A stretch of DNA of 6,333 nucleotides. Origin: Gammaproteobacteria bacterium (GTDB lineage: Bacteria; Pseudomonadota; Gammaproteobacteria; S012-40). The notes beneath the pieces were generated by a model. It did not search any database. It had not been told where the DNA came from and saw nothing but the letters and a program-made list of their open reading frames with translations. The stretch covers positions 1 through 6,333 of the forward strand of contig JAOUGF010000131.1 of assembly GCA_029857925.1 (NCBI GenBank), in the 5' to 3' direction. Positions 4,976 to 6,333 of this stretch are shown here, one piece after another; the first letter of the stretch is position 1, and every line of letters starts with the position of its first letter. The translations under genes were made by a program, and so were the position numbers.

Positions 4976-6331
4976 CTAAAAAAACCATCGCGTATTGAAT
5001 TGAATACCTACGCGCTCCGGTGATGCTCCGTATTGGCTATATTTGTCACCAAAACGTAACCACGTTTCCACCCAATATTCCCACGCCCCACTGACACGTT
5101 GAGTCCAACGCGCATTCACCGCGCCGCTGCCGTCGCGGGTCAGCATAAGCGAAGGCTGAATATCAATATCCTGCACCACAGACATATTCATTCTTAAAAA
5201 GAGGTGCGTACCATGCGCAATACGCAGCGATTCCATGTCATAGCCGAGATTTATTCCGCGCGCCACGCGATTGCTTAGGCTATCGTGAAATTTCACAACG
5301 TTTTTCCAAATCTGCAGTTGATCTGTATTCATTCCCCTGTCATCGCGCCACAATTCCGCGACCCACGTCGTGCCCGCCTCCGTAGTAAACGACGCGCCTA
5401 ACAAGCCTCGCATGCGAAATTTGCGATCGCTTGCCAGCCAAGGCTGCACAGGTGACTGGTATATATAAACATCTTCCGCGCCGAGCTGGGTTCCTCTATT
5501 GAGAATGACATTTTTATGTATCGGATAGGGATTGCCGCGGCTCGCAAATCCTGCCGTATAAAATGACCATGCCGGCGCCGGTACATAGCTAAGCGCGGCG
5601 CCGACGCCGGGATTTCCGGAAACAACATATTGAAGAACGGCTGTCGCGGTTAGTTGATCGATACTTTTGCGCGCGCTGGCGACCCATTGGCGGATTCCAC
5701 GATTGAATCCCGGATTGATAGTTCCATATGCATAACTGTATGACGTAAGGGTGTCATCCGCATATATGAGTCGGTACGCGGAAAGCGCGTTCGCATAGGT
5801 AAAATTCAGCATCGGAAACCCTACAAAATTTCCAGCGCGGTCTTCAAAATCGCTTCCACGTATACCATCTTCCAAGATGTCTATGGCGTGAAAAGATTGA
5901 CCGTCATCTAATGTCAAGTTGAGCCTGCCGATCGTAAAAGATGTCTGATCCGACAAGTTATATTTCCAGGAAAACTGCGGAACGTCCGCACACACACTGT
6001 TAGTCTCATCCGCAGTATTTTGCTTTTTTGTGGGTATATGTTTTCGGTCCGCCACCAATCGCGCGCGTAACCACAGCGATTCAGTGCGCATATCAAAAAC
6101 ACTGGCCAGTTCCCCCGCTTGCACGGGCACCGCCGCGCTGTTGTCCGCATTAAGCGCGCTGTTGAGCGTGCGTTGCACGTAGTGCCCGTATACAAATCCT
6201 GTGAGCGCAAGAGCTATGGAAGATTCCGCACGTTGCGTTTCTTCGACACCGGCCGCATGGGCGGAGGTCAAAGCCGCGCAACAAATTGCGACAACGCGTA
6301 TTTTGTGCGGAAAAATGTTGTAACAAATCAC
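4976..6331 (-). CDS. Putative outer-membrane beta-barrel protein of unassigned family
   Basis: I do not recognise a specific family. The visible product is 451 aa. Its N-terminus looks like a signal peptide: HKIR, a hydrophobic VVAICCAALTS, then an AHA-A cleavage region near residues 24-27. No lipobox Cys follows, so it is not a lipoprotein. The remainder shows alternating hydrophobic/polar strands rich in Trp, Tyr and Phe with no long hydrophobic helix. It ends in RWFF, and a C-terminal Phe is the signal for BAM-mediated barrel insertion. A conserved-looking segment is LEDGIRGSDFEDRAGNFVGF (about 152-171). The only start in view is GTG at 6331, 3 bp from the window edge, so the gene may begin further upstream. 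It precedes the PPTase gene by 34 bp on the same strand, probably in one operon. Possible roles are product export or substrate uptake (porin/OprD/alginate-export-like), by inference only. Confidence 0.7.
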   Translation of the reverse strand: MICYNIFPHKIRVVAICCAALTSAHAAGVEETQRAESSIALALTGFVYGHYVQRTLNSALNADNSAAVPVQAGELASVFDMRTESLWLRARLVADRKHIPTKKQNTADETNSVCADVPQFSWKYNLSDQTSFTIGRLNLTLDDGQSFHAIDILEDGIRGSDFEDRAGNFVGFPMLNFTYANALSAYRLIYADDTLTSYSYAYGTINPGFNRGIRQWVASARKSIDQLTATAVLQYVVSGNPGVGAALSYVPAPAWSFYTAGFASRGNPYPIHKNVILNRGTQLGAEDVYIYQSPVQPWLASDRKFRMRGLLGASFTTEAGTTWVAELWRDDRGMNTDQLQIWKNVVKFHDSLSNRVARGINLGYDMESLRIAHGTHLFLRMNMSVVQDIDIQPSLMLTRDGSGAVNARWTQRVSGAWEYWVETWLRFGDKYSQYGASPERVGIQFNTRWFF

Positions 6332-6333
6332 CG

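Noticed and set aside
5914..6210. 98-codon minus-strand frame within the barrel-protein gene
   Set aside because: It is a frame-shifted shadow of the barrel gene with no domain and no ribosome site.
1..6333. CRISPR arrays, tRNA or rRNA genes, insertion sequences, attachment sites
   Set aside because: I saw no tandem spaced repeats, cloverleaf or rRNA sequence, transposase or terminal inverted repeats in any part of the window.

Overview
The window looks like a chromosomal segment of a Gram-negative proteobacterium, most likely a gammaproteobacterium. The evidence is an outer-membrane beta-barrel protein, a LasI/LasR-like acyl-homoserine-lactone (AHL) quorum-sensing pair, strong Shine-Dalgarno sites, sigma70-type promoters and intrinsic terminators. 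A DmsC/SoeC-type membrane anchor next to a periplasmic alpha-carbonic anhydrase would suit a chemolithotroph (for example a sulfur oxidiser) or a C1 user, but this is inference. Taxonomy cannot be fixed from the sequence alone.

Left part (1-2156, all + strand). The window opens inside the last gene of a DMSO-reductase-like operon, a DmsC-family quinol-interacting anchor cut off by the window edge, which is closed by an intrinsic terminator. A gap of about 360 bp follows. It holds two inverted repeats, a sigma70-like promoter and a compact structured 5' leader in front of a secreted alpha-carbonic anhydrase. That gene ends at a textbook intrinsic terminator. Next comes a small cytoplasmic pentapeptide-repeat protein of 115 aa.

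Right part (2157-6333). This is a quorum-sensing locus. A luxR-type receptor/regulator gene (+) with a good extended -10 promoter converges on a luxI-type AHL synthase gene (-), with a strong hairpin between them. Upstream of luxI on the same strand lie an Sfp-type 4'-phosphopantetheinyl transferase (PPTase) and an outer-membrane beta-barrel protein, 34 bp apart and probably one transcription unit. A near-perfect lux/las box (CT-N12-AG with a central AGATCT) overlaps the PPTase stop codon, 82 bp upstream of the luxI start. This placement suggests LuxR-AHL positive feedback on luxI.

How the genes may work together (inference). The AHL synthase uses acyl-ACP, the PPTase makes holo-carrier proteins, and the barrel protein could pass a product or nutrient across the outer membrane. 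This arrangement resembles the edge of a quorum-regulated biosynthetic cluster continuing beyond position 6333. The most interesting items are the lux box and AHL/PPTase/barrel arrangement, and the carbonic anhydrase leader, in which one C-rich strand can pair with either of two G-rich partners, one of them the ribosome-binding site.
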